In this document: piece by piece, positions 1 to 11,648 of the stretch | How the letters are laid out: each line of letters starts with the position of its first letter | How positions within the stretch are numbered: the first letter of the stretch is position 1 | From: Aphrocallistes beatrix | Taxonomy: Eukaryota; Porifera; Hexactinellida; Sceptrulophora; Aphrocallistidae | Direction: 5' to 3' | Length of the DNA stretch: 64,000 nt | NCBI GenBank assembly: GCA_963281255.1 | Contig: OY725489.1 | Location: 310,001 to 374,000 of the forward strand | The notes under the pieces: model-generated | Told to the model about the DNA's origin: nothing | Databases searched by the model: none | What the model saw: the letters and a program-made list of their open reading frames with translations, nothing else | Translations under genes and position numbers: made by a program

Positions 1-433
1 TTGTAGTGTTTCAGGTCTGGCATCATCGTACTTAGAATGGCTCAGCTTTGCAGTGACATTACTTATCTGTAGTAAGTGGAATTGAAAATCAACACCAAGA
101 AACAAAGAAGTGTCCGAGTGACAACTCTTGAGGATACAGTCACACTGAATACTCGTATCCTGGATGAAGTGAATGAAATGCTGGATATAGTAACTCCTTT
201 TGCGAGGAGGAATTAGCAAGATCGGTTAGAATGGAAGGATACCTCTGTGAGTAACCAGGGCGTGAACCTCTAACCAGATGATCCACAGAGGGTTAGAGTA
301 GATTTTGAAAAAGGACTCATTACAAGATAATTAATGCATGGTTATAAGTGCCACTTTAGCCTTGGACTCCCTAAGTTAAAATTGATTCAGATTTTTGTAG
401 TCATGGTAACGGTAATGCTTGAGTTCGTGGAAT
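1..433. other. No supported gene; possible exon scrap
   Basis: A 46-codon open stretch at 76-216 (+) ends in TAG and reads like a soluble helical segment (…TLEDTVTLNTRILDEVNEMLD…). It could be the last exon of a gene entering from the left, with an acceptor near 'gtagtaag'. There is no second exon and no homologue I recognise, so it is recorded only as a possibility. Nothing else is seen here. Confidence 0.2.
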
Positions 434-812
434 AATTAGTCATAGCATTCTATACACAAAGGCAATGGTGTTCTCAAAATTTTTGGACCAGGGATTGGTT
501 AGTATATTCAGGTTATTATTTTGTGCATCAGTTCTATTTTGAAAGTAGACGTTAGTTCTACTCTAAAATTCCGTTCTAAAATGCTGCTTTTCGCTTCTCC
601 CCCACATATATCATCCAAAATGCTGCTCTTTGCATATTTCTTACATTTATCTCGTTGAAATGCTGACCAATTTTGGGAGTAGAATTAACGTCAAATTATA
701 ACTAAACTCTACTAATGCCATTTCCCCATGTGAATAAGAAGATACTAACCAATCCCTAATCCAAAGAATTTAGCACCACCATTGCCTGTGTATATAATGC
801 TATGAATTAGTC
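434..812. repeat. Inverted-repeat element (MITE-like)
   Basis: The left arm (about 434-570) and right arm (about 683-812) are reverse complements over long stretches. Shared landmarks are 'catagcatt', 'ggcaatggtg' and 'gggattggttagtat', and inside these 'agtaga' with 'ttagttcta'/'agaattaac'. There is no coding capacity. The structure fits a short non-autonomous DNA transposon or foldback. No clear target-site duplication was found. Confidence 0.7.
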
Positions 813-854
813 AAACCTTAATCTAGGTTCTCAGCTTACATTTATAGCTGTCAA

Positions 855-1015
855 CCTGGAAGTGTCCAAGGAGCCTAGGTGCTTTCAGTGATTAGATTTT
901 GGTGCCGAATTGTCATAACTCTAGGAATTACAAAATAAACTCTGTTTGGGTGCCATATAACTTTTATCATCTTAAAAAAAGTGCAGGAAATCCTAGATGC
1001 ATCCATTGTCAAGTA
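855..1015 (+). repeat. Dispersed repeat R1, copy 1
   Basis: This segment is similar, in opposite orientation, to 13205-13395. Shared blocks include 'taggtgctt', 'aaataaac' followed by 'ctgtttgggtg', 'tatcatctt' followed by an A-run, and 'ggaaatcctaga'. Both copies can be read as related short peptides (…YHLKKS… here, …YHLQKS… there). The repeat may therefore descend from a coding element. Family unknown. Confidence 0.55.
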
Positions 1016-1289
1016 ATACGAAACAAAGTTCACAACACTCTAGAAGCAGGAGTGAAGGTAGATAAATCGCATATCTCATATCTTAGATTGAAAATTTTCA
1101 CATAGATTGATCGCAAGATGACTTCATTTGGAAAGTCCTTACAAGTATGAAACAACCCTTTACTACCCGTCAGTTTAAATACGTTTGGTCTTAAAGTTTT
1201 ATTGTTGATCAGTTTTACAGACTTTCAGATATTCCGTTTCATGATTGGATGCTTCTGAGAATAGAAATGGTTGTTATGTCTTTTTAGTG

Positions 1290-1530
1290 CAGCTCCTATA
1301 GGGAGATGCCCTTATGGCATGGACGGAGTATCTCGTCCGTCCGTATGTATGTATGTATGTATGTCCGTACGCGCGCTACTGCGAAATCTAACAGTCCGAT
1401 TTTTACCAAATTTCGTATGTAGGATCTCTTTATGGTGTAGATGTGCACCGTCAACATTTTTTCGCAAAATTCCGATATTCATATTTCATGTTCCTTCGAG
1501 TGACTTCCTGGAGCTGCACTATCGGTCTGT
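1290..1530. repeat. Low-complexity repeat with (GTAT)n core
   Basis: A GTAT microsatellite at about 1343-1364 is flanked by 'cgtccgtccg' and 'gtccgtacg'. The overlapping open reading frames are of low complexity and resemble no protein. This looks like part of an old dispersed repeat. The stretch 1531-1819 holds nothing I recognise. Confidence 0.5.
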
Positions 1531-1819
1531 CAACCGACATTTTTGAGCTTATTCCCTCCAGCCTTCACTCTATCACACAACCACTAACCTACCATAACAA
1601 CCATGTCAGAAAGAATAGATATCATCCACAATCACTAAATTAGAATAATCAACATATTTTCAACAACTTGCGTAGCTGATCAGTAATTCCATAATTATAC
1701 AGCAGTTCCCTTAGCAACCATTGACGTCCATTGGTATTCTCATATTACATATAATGCAGATTGTGTCTTAGTTAAAGTATAATATTTCTATTCAACACAA
1801 ACGATTCAAAAGTGAAGCA

Positions 1820-2851
1820 ATGGCAACCAATATTCAAGAAAATATTCCAGAAATTGTCCCTTACGACACAATTGCGCATTTCGATCGCATCGCCGCGCGA
1901 ATCACGGACACATTGAATGGCCTGATTGATCAGCTGATCGGGAGGAAGGACACTCTCTGCCAAGTAGTGGCACATCTTCGCGATGACTTCCACAACAAAG
2001 AGTCCACTCGTATCGCAGCCATCGAAGAGTTGGATCAAACTCAGCTGCATCTGAATCAAATGAGTAAAGTGAACATTAACCTCCCCGCTCACGAGCAAGC
2101 AGGACTCGTGTACGAACAGTACAAGCAGCAGCTGTGTGTTCCCACCCCACTCCCCAACCTCTCCTTCTCCTGTCCCACCCTCTCCCTCCTTCAGACCCAG
2201 ATAGAGCAGTTCGGGGAGGTAGTCCAGCTGGAAGCACCGCATTACTATCAAAAGACACAACCCATCCTAACCGCTGGAACGAAAGGGAAAGGTGACAAGC
2301 AGCTAAATGGTGAGGGAATGTCTCTAGACGAAGTGAATGAGAAGGTTTATATAGCGGATTATGTGAACAGACGTATACAGGTACTGTCCTTCCAAGGAGA
2401 ATTCCTATCTCACTTTGGAGAGGAAGTACTATGCTGGCCTTGGGGAATATCAGTCACTGATGATCACATCCTCGTAACAGACTGTTGGTATCACACGCTA
2501 TTCCAGTTCTGTAAGAACAGCCACCAACTACTCAACAGAGCTGGTGGTGAAGGGAGTAATGAAGGACAGCTGTCTGATCCACGGGGATTAAGTGTGGACT
2601 GTAATGGAGACGTATTTGTAGCTGACCAATTGAACGACAGGGTATCCGTGTTCTCTGACCTCCTACAACACAAACAGACTATCGGACAAGGATCGCTATC
2701 TTACCCTTTAGACGTAAAACTAACGACAGATAAAGTGGTGGTACTAGACTGTAGTCCCAACTGCATCTACTTCTTCTCCAGAAGTGGAGACCTCCTTACC
2801 TCCTGCGTGTCTCAGGGATATGATCAGGGATGTTTGATATGTGATCCTTAA
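1820..2851 (+). CDS. Coiled-coil/NHL-repeat protein, cut by in-frame TAA
   Basis: The 343-aa product starts with a helical, coiled-coil-like segment (about residues 15-75) and then a proline-rich linker (about 108-125). NHL beta-propeller blades follow from about residue 160: …EKVYIADYVNRRIQVLS…, …DHILVTDCWYHTLFQF…, …GDVFVADQLNDRVSVFS…, …DKVVVLDCSPNCIYFFS…. This is the TRIM-like layout without a RING or B-box, a type often expanded in sponges. NHL propellers usually bind protein or RNA; the partner here is unknown. The reading frame stops at TAA (2849-2851), but the same frame stays open for 71 more codons of NHL sequence. A second copy has TGG (Trp) at this site. It may be a recent pseudogene or may make a truncated protein with four of six blades. 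The start is the ATG in 'gcaatggca'. Confidence 0.65.
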   Translation: MATNIQENIPEIVPYDTIAHFDRIAARITDTLNGLIDQLIGRKDTLCQVVAHLRDDFHNKESTRIAAIEELDQTQLHLNQMSKVNINLPAHEQAGLVYEQYKQQLCVPTPLPNLSFSCPTLSLLQTQIEQFGEVVQLEAPHYYQKTQPILTAGTKGKGDKQLNGEGMSLDEVNEKVYIADYVNRRIQVLSFQGEFLSHFGEEVLCWPWGISVTDDHILVTDCWYHTLFQFCKNSHQLLNRAGGEGSNEGQLSDPRGLSVDCNGDVFVADQLNDRVSVFSDLLQHKQTIGQGSLSYPLDVKLTTDKVVVLDCSPNCIYFFSRSGDLLTSCVSQGYDQGCLICDP

Positions 2852-3067
2852 TTCTTCTGTCTGGACTGTGAACAGAATATCCTCGTTAGTGACTGTGGAC
2901 ACAATGCCATCAAGATAGTCTCAAACTCCGGAGAGCTCCTCCACACCATTGGAAGGGAAGGGAACGGGAAAGGAGAATTCATTGCTCCATATGGTATTGC
3001 TATTTCTAATTCTGGCATTTTGTTTATATTGTCTGATAATCTTAATTATTCTTTACAATTGTTTTAG
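2852..3067 (+). pseudogene. In-frame NHL tail beyond the TAA stop
   Basis: It is read in the same frame as the preceding NHL gene. It encodes the missing propeller part (…NILVSDCGHNAIKIVSNSG…, then …APYGIAISNSG…) and ends at TAG 3065-3067. The matching second copy at 4860-5113 keeps the same residues, so this was coding sequence until recently. Only stop readthrough or an assembly error at 2849-2851 would restore it. Confidence 0.75.
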
Positions 3068-3219
3068 AATGTTTAGTTTTTTGTTTGTTTGTTATTTTCT
3101 AATTATAGAACTTAGGAGTGAATCAGTTTGTGTGAATATTTGTGTCGGTGTGGTGGGTGTGACATGGCACAGTGGTTAGAGGGACGGGGCAGTGGCGTAG
3201 TTAGGGAGGAGTCAGTCCC

Positions 3220-4676
3220 CGGTTGGCGCACTTTGTGTGGAATCCCACCGCTTCAGTATTCCCGCATTGCGAGTCCCGCTGAAATATTTCTAATAAAAAC
3301 TCAATGTCAGCTGTCCGAGGAGATTATTGGACTCGACAGAGAGAAAGGAACTGCTGGAGTTCATTCTAGCGTGTCTGAGACCACACAGAGACGCTCCTGG
3401 ATAATGCGACTGTTCCCGCCAATTCTGTAGTTTGATACTTCGTCTGAAAGCAACCTATCAGCTGTCAGAGCTTGTGGAGCAGCAACACACTTTGAACTTC
3501 TCAGCCAACTCAGCCAATCCACGACAAGATTTTCTCAGCACCAATCGAGTTCTCCCCCCAGTCGGTCTGCTACGCTCAGCTTCTGGTCCGCCTGTCCTCC
3601 TCACGCCCTGCGTCCGTAGCTCGAGTCTCAGACCACCCAAGATGCACTCCCGGACAACGGACCTTATGTCCTGAACCGTCTACAGAGGTGTGTGACTCAC
3701 TTCGAAGCTGCGAAGAGATATTCCAAGATTCAGGCAGCAGCTGGAACCAAGGTTCCACTCCGACACTCCTCCCACCGCGCCTCTGTCACTTCGAGCATTG
3801 CGCGCGTAGCCGCCAGACCACTCTGGTGTCTCCTCGCACCCTTGCAGTGGAGGTGTCTCGTCTGAGGTGTTGGAGCAGCTGTTCTGGCTCTTGGCGGGTT
3901 CTCGCTGGACGGAGAGAGAACAGCTGGTGCTGCAACTGAGTGGTTCATGGACCACACAGGACGCAGACCACCTGATTCAGGCGGGAAGAGCCGCTCCTGG
4001 GTTCCTTAACACCTGTGCAAGACCTACATCAGTGGACACATGCAGAAGCTCACGACTCTAGTCTACGAGTTCTCTCCTAACAGCTGACATCGTAGATGAA
4101 TCTTTCTTGATAGAATTCTGCTTGCAGCCAATCATTTGGATCCTGAAGTTGTTTAAGACAATGACGTCATCCTACATCTCACTCTCTCCTCTTCAACGAG
4201 CTGTCACTGTCGAGAGTTCCACGCCTGAGAAGCTAATGAAGCTAGAAGCATCACAGCTTCTCATCAACCTTCACTATGACACAGAGTTCTCGTTCCTCGA
4301 CTATAACAGCGGTACTGGACACACTTCAGCTACGTTTCTCTTCGACAACTCCATCAGCTGTGGTGCTAGCAGAGTTGTAGGTAGAGGAGAGTAAAGTGTT
4401 TGATGTGTACATGGCTCCACTCACTGTTAACTTCAAACAACTCTCCTCGATGATACAAGCGATACCCACCGGTTCCACGTCTCAGAACGAAGAACGGGTT
4501 TAGAACATGATCGCCAGACTTTCCTATGACCTGAGGGGTGTTGTACAGTTATTTCATCATGCCACTGCTACCTGATGTTCTTTGCTTGGTTCTTTCCTGA
4601 GTTCATCCTCCTACTCATCCACTGTCTCAACACATGTTCCATGACCTGATGCCGCATCTTCAAACTCCTGATGGAT
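3220..4676 (+). pseudogene. XPO7-like (pseudogene): Decayed intronless exportin-7-like pseudogene
   Basis: Translation in shifting frames recovers pieces in the order expected for the middle of exportin-7/RanBP16, the importin-beta-family nuclear transport receptor. These include a segment ending LRLKATYQLSELVE (compare LARLKSNYQLGELVK), then EKLMKLEASQLLINL, then VYMAPLTVNF, and finally ARLSYDLRGVV followed by MFFAWFFPEF. At least several frameshifts and stops occur (for example TAA near 3393 and TGA near 3870), so no product is possible. No intron is visible across a region that would span many exons in animals, which suggests a processed (retro)pseudogene. It is more GC-rich than its surroundings and lies between two NHL copies. 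A 'cagtggcgtag' motif just before it (about 3189) resembles a hAT-type terminus. Confidence 0.7.
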
Positions 4677-5113
4677 CTGGAATGACGTGTTTGTAGCTAA
4701 CGAATAAAACCTGAGTATCCGTCTTCTCTAACCTCCTACAATACGAATACTTTCGGACAAGGATCGCTATGTTACCCTCAAGACGTGAAACTAACGACAG
4801 ATAAAGTGGTGGTACTAGACTGGAGTCCCAACTGCATCCACTTTGCGTGTCTCAGGGCTATAATCAGGGATGTTTGGTATAGACTCCTTGGTTCTTCTGT
4901 CTAGACTGTGAACAGAATATCCTCGTTAGTGACTGTGGACACCATGCCATCAAGATACTCTCAAACTCCGGGGAGCTCCTCCACACCATTGGAAGGGAAG
5001 GGAACGGGAAAGGAGAATTCGTTAATCCATTTGGTATTGCCATTTCTAATTCTGGCATTTGTTTGTATTGTCTGGGGATCCTAAATTATTCTTTACCATT
5101 GTTGTAAAAAGTT
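4677..5113 (+). pseudogene. Partial second NHL copy
   Basis: It matches 2605-3075 closely, starting at 'cgtgtttgtagct' and running through the last propeller blades into the shared AT-rich 3' flank ('ataattatagaactt'). It lacks the N-terminal two thirds, carries several stops (TAA near 4700, TAG near 4880) and has a short deletion in the fourth blade. It keeps TGG where the first copy has the TAA stop. It is a duplicated, dead fragment. Confidence 0.8.
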
Positions 5114-5275
5114 TATTTTGTTATTTGTTTGTTTTCTATTATTGTATAATTATAGAACTTTCAATTAAATCTATTCAAATATCGAATTTCGGTTATTATT
5201 TCAATTCGACTTGTGAGTGTCCTACTAGATGTGGCACAGGTTTAGGGAACAGGAGTTATACTCTTTTAGAATCGC

Positions 5276-5566
5276 TGGACCATGGATCACTTACTTTGAC
5301 CCATCCTGGCCTATCCCATCACGTGATCACACATGACCCAGTGACCCATTGTGTGAAGAACATACGTAGGCCAACTCTATTAATCAAATACTCAATCACA
5401 TTGATTTGTGGCTATAAACAAGATTTAATTATGAAGAACAATGCTGTATGAAGCTTTGGAATTGTATTTCAGTTTAGACCTTTTACATTCATTATAATTT
5501 CAATTAGGCTATGTTCTCATTGGTCAATGGGTCAAGAGGTCGTGACCCATGATCCATGGTCCGCTC
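5276..5566. repeat. Possible inverted-repeat element
   Basis: The left end 'ggaccatggatcac…gacccat' recurs inverted on the right as 'gacccatgatccatggtccg'. The arms are short and imperfect. This is probably a decayed MITE. No coding content. Confidence 0.4.
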
Positions 5567-5679
5567 TGATGTATCGTAACAGACTGCAATAGAATGATAG
5601 AGACAGATTCCTAGATTATCATCGGGATATTAGTGACAAACATGAATCTACAGTAAATACAAACAATGCTAATTAGGTA

Positions 5680-6200
5680 ATATTATCATGAATTATGTTT
5701 GAATAGAGAATGAGCTAAATGAGTGAGATCCCACAACACTATCACTGATAGCATGACACAGTTAGGACATATTAGGTGGAGATTTAATAATTATTATGAT
5801 TAGTTTTCAATTGCCTCAATATCAACTTAACTCGGAGATCTAATAATTCCAATGTATTTGAGTACAGAACAAGATTAGAAGTTAAAGATGTTGAATTAGT
5901 ATTTAGAGTTAGGTATAATTATATAGGTGTGTAAATGGATGAAAATCCTATGCACAGATCGAATATTAGAATCGAAGCGAACAATTCCAAATTTGAACTA
6001 AATGTTGTAAAAGAATATATATCAAAATAACTAAAAAATCAATGAATATCCTACAGCACACACTAATGTTAAGCCTAGAGTCCTACGCTGCTAACAGAGG
6101 AGTATCCTATGAGTTCAGAGATACGGAAAGTTAGGACCTACACTACTACACCTAAGCTACTAATTATAACACACTAACACTGTAGACGAGAATAACACAT
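5680..6200 (-). other. 3' flank shared by VLIG-like genes A, B and C
   Basis: This block downstream of gene A is repeated after genes B (13728-14147) and C (about 21890-22204). Conserved pieces are 'ttaagcctagagtcctacg', 'aacagaggagtatcctatga' and 'gagatacggaaagttagga'. On the gene's strand it reads 'cgtaggactctaggcttaa' then 'cattagtg'. That is one unit of the sequence expanded into minisatellites behind genes D and E. It is probably 3' UTR. Confidence 0.65.
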
Positions 6201-9200
6201 TCAATTGTCCGCCTGATAATTAATGATAATTTTTTTTAAATTTAGAGATCGGATCATTTTCCATTTTATCTTTTTTTATTTGCCCTCTCTCTGTTTCTCA
6301 AATTTTGCATTGAGAATCGATTTGAATGCAAAAGCGAACGCTAGCGTTGAGATCATCCTCTCAGCTGCATTTGTCAATCTCGCTTCGATAAAATTAATTT
6401 CGTAATTCACGAGTTTGCAGATGAGAGACAAAAAATCCACGATCTCCCTCACGGTTGAGTGAGAAACCGTCTGATCCTCTTTAGTGAATTCTTGTATGCG
6501 TTTAGAAATATCAATGATGAGTTTCTCCCATGTGCTTCTCTCAGGATCAGTTGGATCTTTTAGTTTGGAAGCTAGCAGTAGTATCTGCTCTCTCTTCACA
6601 GGATTCCAGATGATGTCAGGATGGTTGAAATAACCAGAGCAATATCTGATCAGTGGATGGCATTCTTGTGGAACGTGTTTTCGAAATTCTACATAAGATC
6701 TCTTGTTTTTGACTTCTATCGCGTACAATGACTCTGTAGTTAAATATTCACAGTTTAATTTCCCTATATATGGTGTCATATCCTTTAGTGGTACTTTATT
6801 TTCTCTCCAAGGATATATGAACTGTTCAGTTCCAGCGAATTTATTACTTTCATCGCAAAACCTCGATAGTATCGTCTCACAGAGTACCTTTATTGTTGTA
6901 TCCATTTCAAAGTTGAAACGACGAAAGAGAGTATAAATAGTAGATTTATTCTCCATTGTTTTTGATTCCATCCTGAATACAGAATACAGGCCATCGAATA
7001 TTTCATCAAAATCATTTTCTTCTTCCTCTATGGTATCACTGCTGAAGCAACTGAACCAGATTATTTCAAATTCTCTCTTTTGTTCCTCAACGTTTAACTC
7101 CAAATACATGTCAGCATTCTTCTCAATAGTTTCTTGAAACAAAGCCATTTTCTCTGTTAGTTTTATCTTTTTGAGTCTAGTTTTGATTCCGAATTTGAGT
7201 TTGCCTTCATATATTTTTTTCTCCATGTAGATAAGTCTTCTCAAGTTTGATTTAGCTTCATCACACATATGACTCATTTTCTTGAGTAAAGGATCAGCTT
7301 GACATTGTTCTGCGAAGTCTTTGAGAGCTCCTTCCTGATGTTCTTCGAATTTATCGTCCAAATCTCCCTGTACATTTTCTAGAATTACTCTTGAAGATTT
7401 CCACTTAGTAATATCTTTAATCGTATGGATCAACTTTTCGGTAATTTCTCGGTATTTATCTCTATAAAAATAAATTTTGTTTTTCATTAAACCGCTCACT
7501 ATTTTCTTTAGTTTGTTGCTAGACTCAAGTTCTTCTACATTTCTGTATTTCACTATGTCTTGGTATTTGATGATGGTGTCCCAAATAACACCTGACATTT
7601 CCATCCATTCATTCATTGTGCTGAATGGTGTTTCGTTATCCATCTTATCTTCTTCCAGTTGATGAATGATGGACATTCGCAAATCAGCACATTTATCTGC
7701 GAAACTAGTTGTTGGAGATAACTTACATAAAACTGAATCAAATATTTTGGTCATCTTAGTATTCAGAGATTGTGAGTTGAATGCAGACTGGAGGACAAAC
7801 AAATTTCTTTCTGATACTTGAATTAAATCTGAAATTTTCAATCCTTCTGTTTCCATTAGATCCGACTCTTCATTGAGTTTCTCCAAAAAAGTATTGATTG
7901 AAGTCAAATGCTTATCTGGATCTGGATCTGCTTGTTGGTTGAGAACGAAGAATATTTTAGGAGCTTTTACCTTACTCACTTTCAATCTGTTGAGGAGGTA
8001 AGTACAAATTTGTAAAAGATTCCGCATTTCTTCTCCGATATCTCCTTTCACATTAATGATAATTACTTGTGACACTGCTAAACAACACCATTGTTCTATC
8101 AAAGTGAATGCAAGAAGTATCCTGAATCGTTTTTCCTTTTTCAATTGCATCCAATCCTTCTGTATCGAGAATGAGGAAATAATCAGAATCGTTGATTGGT
8201 CGACTGAGCTTTGAAAGAGATGCATAGATTCCTTTGGTGCACCTGGCAGCACTAGTCAAGAACTTACAACCGAAACAGCAGTTCAGTAGCGTAGACTTCC
8301 CAGAACTCTGAGGTCCGAATATGCTCACCACTATGGGTGGTCTTTGCTTATTTGTAATCTTGGTATTTGGATTAAATTGTCTTTCATATAATTTGGACAA
8401 TAAGACATTAATGTCTTGGTTGAAGAATCTGAGGTTATCTCCATCAATCAACTCGAAAGGTTCTCCTCTTTCCACGTGGTTACTAAAATTCGATGAAAAA
8501 GTTTCAAAATATTTACTCACTGGATTTCCTTCATCAATTTTGAGATTATATTTATTTGAAAGCAATGCTTCTCTCCAGAGAAGTTTTAGAGTGAAAGGCG
8601 TTTTGTTACTTCCAGCAATTAACTGTTTGGATATAATGCTGAATTCTTGTGACAATTTCCACAAAATGAGGGTTGAATTTTCTTGACTTAGAATTTCATT
8701 GAATTGCCAAACAATTGCACTCATTTCAGCATTTTCAATATGATTAGCTAGGAGCTCACATTGTTCATTCAATTGATCGATAATTCTTTGGTCTGTTCGG
8801 CTAGAAGCTTCGTAATAGCAACGCATGTACTCAACGAAATGTGGATAGTAACTTAGGGAGGAGAAATCTACCTTACTTTTATCCTGGGTGTTTGTAAGGA
8901 CGCTATTCTTTAAAGTTTCAATCAATTCCTTTTCTACTTTCAACTTGTTCCAGCAACTATACTGAGTCATAATGTTTTCGAGGAAATTACTTCCAACTAA
9001 TCTTGAGCTGGTAACTTTCGAATGTAATATCTTATATCCAACGCCTCTCAAATCTACAAATAATTTCTCAGTATGGTTGATTAGATTGGGAGTGAAAATG
9101 AAGGTAGAAATGTTACGATCTAATGCACCTTGTTCTGTCCTTAGATCATTTCCCGTATAATCTCGAATAAATACATAGACATGCTTAATGTTGCATGTGA

Positions 9201-10873
9201 TTGTATTCAAGTTTTCCAGCAAGCGAGAATAGTTCTCTCTATAGTCAGAATAACTGACATGAATTAATGCTATATCTACGTAAGTTTTGACAAATTTTCC
9301 GAATGACATTAATATCTGAGCATCTGTGACAGTCTATGTAAGCCCATTGAGTAGATTCATTGCTATCTTTAAGTCCAAAGATATTTTTAGTCATCTGAAT
9401 ATCGATAGAACCTAAATGGAATGGACTGTTCTGAGGACTTCCTTTAACAAAATCAGTTTCAAACATTAAATCCAGTAGATGGGATTTTCCAATCGGATTC
9501 CAAGAAGCCCATCCTAACCCAAATGAAACTAACCCACTGAACTGTTGAAGAGAGTACCAGAGTTCTTTACAGATTTCGAATTGACAAGATGTTTGTTCTG
9601 GAGGATAGGGACTGAGTATTGGATAGTAGAATGGAACTGGATTACTGAACGAATAATGTTCTATACAGAGACCTCTGACTACGGGATCTGACATTTGAAA
9701 GATTAAGTGGAATAAGTCCAGTGTAGTTATAGGTATGCTAGTAATGCTAGAGAATATCTGTGTTAGTTCATCTAACGGTAAACTGCATTTGATGTAGTAA
9801 AAAATCAGAGGCAAGAGTTCGTGAATTACCTTCTTTGGTGATCCATGAAAGTTCTTCGCATTTTGTATTAAGTTAACGAAATAATCTGAAATAATCATTC
9901 TGTATGTAGTATGTGATATTTGCTTCTCTCCGCCAAATATTTCCATCATAATTTCAATTTGTTTCAATTGCTGTTGTCTACAATCTAGCATGAGTTGTTC
10001 GTCAGGGGAGAATTGTAAGAAATAATCTTTGATTAATCTCTCCATTACGTTTAGTTTTATGCTGAGTTCTGTTGTATTCTCAATACTGCTTGCTCTGATA
10101 CATGTCTTATCTTCAATGCTCAATGTCTTGATTTTGAAGAAGTTTTTTGATTCCTCGAATTTCATGAAATAATCCTTGACAGCTCTGTGTTCACTTTCAC
10201 TGCTTTCGAGTAGTTCGAAGCAAATCTTTTCTTGTAGCTCCATGTCTTGCTTAGCGATCATTTCTCTCAGTTTAACAATTACATCATTCCTGAAGTGTTT
10301 AATAATGATCGCTAAAACTTCACTTCCATCTTCTCCATTGAATAATATGAATTTGTTCTCAACATAGTCATTGATCTTCTTTTGGGATATTTTCAAATCT
10401 TCTGCAATTTTAACTAACGGAGAGCCAGCGTCTAAATGCTTTTTTATTGCAACTCTTTCAGATTCTGTTAAAGTTGTTTCTAAATACGCCAAGTAAGCTG
10501 ATACAACAAATTCGTCAATTCCATTCGCTAAGGCAACTTCTTCTAGACTTTTCAGTGGATTTTTTTCAACCAACATTGAAAATTCCTGAATTTGTCTTTT
10601 TGATATTTGTTTTATCTTAAACGCCTTAAATACTTCCAGTGCCTCTTTTGCAACATTGACATCTAATGAGAACCTTTCTCCAAAAGCTTCCGGATGATTT
10701 AAATACTTTTGTCCATGCTCTATTATAATTGACACAGTTTTTTTATTCAGGTCCAAACCGAAAAGTTTATCTTCTAATGTTTCTCCTTTTTCTTCATCTG
10801 CATTTGATGTGTGAGTAGATTTCGTCATATACGACCAAGCAGACCCAGCAAAACCTGTGTTCTTTCTAGCCAT
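6201..10873 (-). pseudogene. VLIG-like GTPase gene A (pseudogene)
   Basis: It is homologous over most of its length to genes B and C but broken three ways. (1) A 4-base insertion near 9277-9282 (…taCGTAga… against …ta--ga… in gene B, minus strand) ends the first frame (10873-9245). (2) A 5-base deletion near 8083, where gene B has 'aacagaacaac' and A has 'aacaac', ends the second frame just after the DTEGL region. (3) After …AKFEKQREGK a stop follows and about 2 kb (roughly 650-700 codons) is missing, joining the helical region directly to the last codons (NYQ-DN stop, 6201). The Cys/His cluster and VWA-like domain are therefore gone. The N-terminal HTH-like units and degenerate G-like module remain. 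The P-loop GPQSSGKST remains, but the nearby SAGRC is SAARC. The ATG context and 5' flank match genes B and C. Confidence 0.85.
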
Positions 10874-11200
10874 CTAATATAATGTTTGCTAATCAATAAT
10901 TATTAGAATAACTGTGTTGTTGGTGAATATTATTAAGCTAATATTGGCTAATATTATTTAAGGCTGTGTAGTTGGTGTTAAATAATTGTCGGATATTTAT
11001 TTCTCTAGTTTGGCTAAAATTCCGTCCATTACCAAAAGTAGTTTTGTTGAATATACGTAGATATCGGATGGACAGTATGATAATACACAATAGCTACCTA
11101 CAATTACAGTCAGTTTTGGGACAGGCCAAGTTATCACTACTCGATATGCACCAAACCTGAATCCTATCATTAGTTTGCATTTTCAGTGAAATGAGATTTA
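10874..11200 (-). promoter_or_regulatory. Conserved 5' flank of gene A
   Basis: The ~320 bases upstream of the A start codon resemble those upstream of B (20912-21200) and C (28964-29300). Common elements are 'taatgtttgctaatcaat', 'ttggtgaatattattaagct' with 'aatatt' repeats, 'ttggtgttaaat', and a distal 'aaacctgaatc' block. It probably contains the promoter and 5' UTR. No specific factor site is claimed. Confidence 0.45.
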
Positions 11201-11648
11201 ATTAGGGAGTATATTTGATATATACGTAAATCTAAAACTGATTCCAACTCTAATCAAGCTCATAATGGCTCCTTGACCAAAAATCAAGCATAAATACACT
11301 AATGGTGAATTGATGAATCTATTCAATATCAAGTATAATTGGAACTATTGTTAAGTGAGCAGATACTAGATCACTGAATTTACTGTAAGAAATACTAAAC
11401 AGTATGCCTCCATACAATACTACTAACATAACGGTGTATGTACGGTTAGCATAACTGCGGTCTACTACATTCTATTTGGGGGTTTGCTGCACTACTGCGG
11501 GCTAGTAGATGTGTGTAGAAACTCAGAACATCAGACCTCCCAAGTTAGTCCTGACTTCAATAACCGGCGTCTGTTCCCTACTGCTTCTGAACATTCGGGG
11601 CTCGCATCCCAACTGAGGAATCTTCAAATCGCTTTGGAGGTTGTCTAG
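11201..11648. other. Intergenic, possible LTR remnant
   Basis: No coding signal. The part from about 11440 onward is adjacent to a retrotransposon pol tail and, read on the minus strand, could be its 3' LTR ('tgatgttctgag' start). No second LTR was confirmed. Confidence 0.3.

Noticed and set aside
1772..2260. 162-aa minus-strand frame opposite the NHL gene
   Set aside because: A shadow of the real plus-strand coding region; composition is that of an antisense frame.
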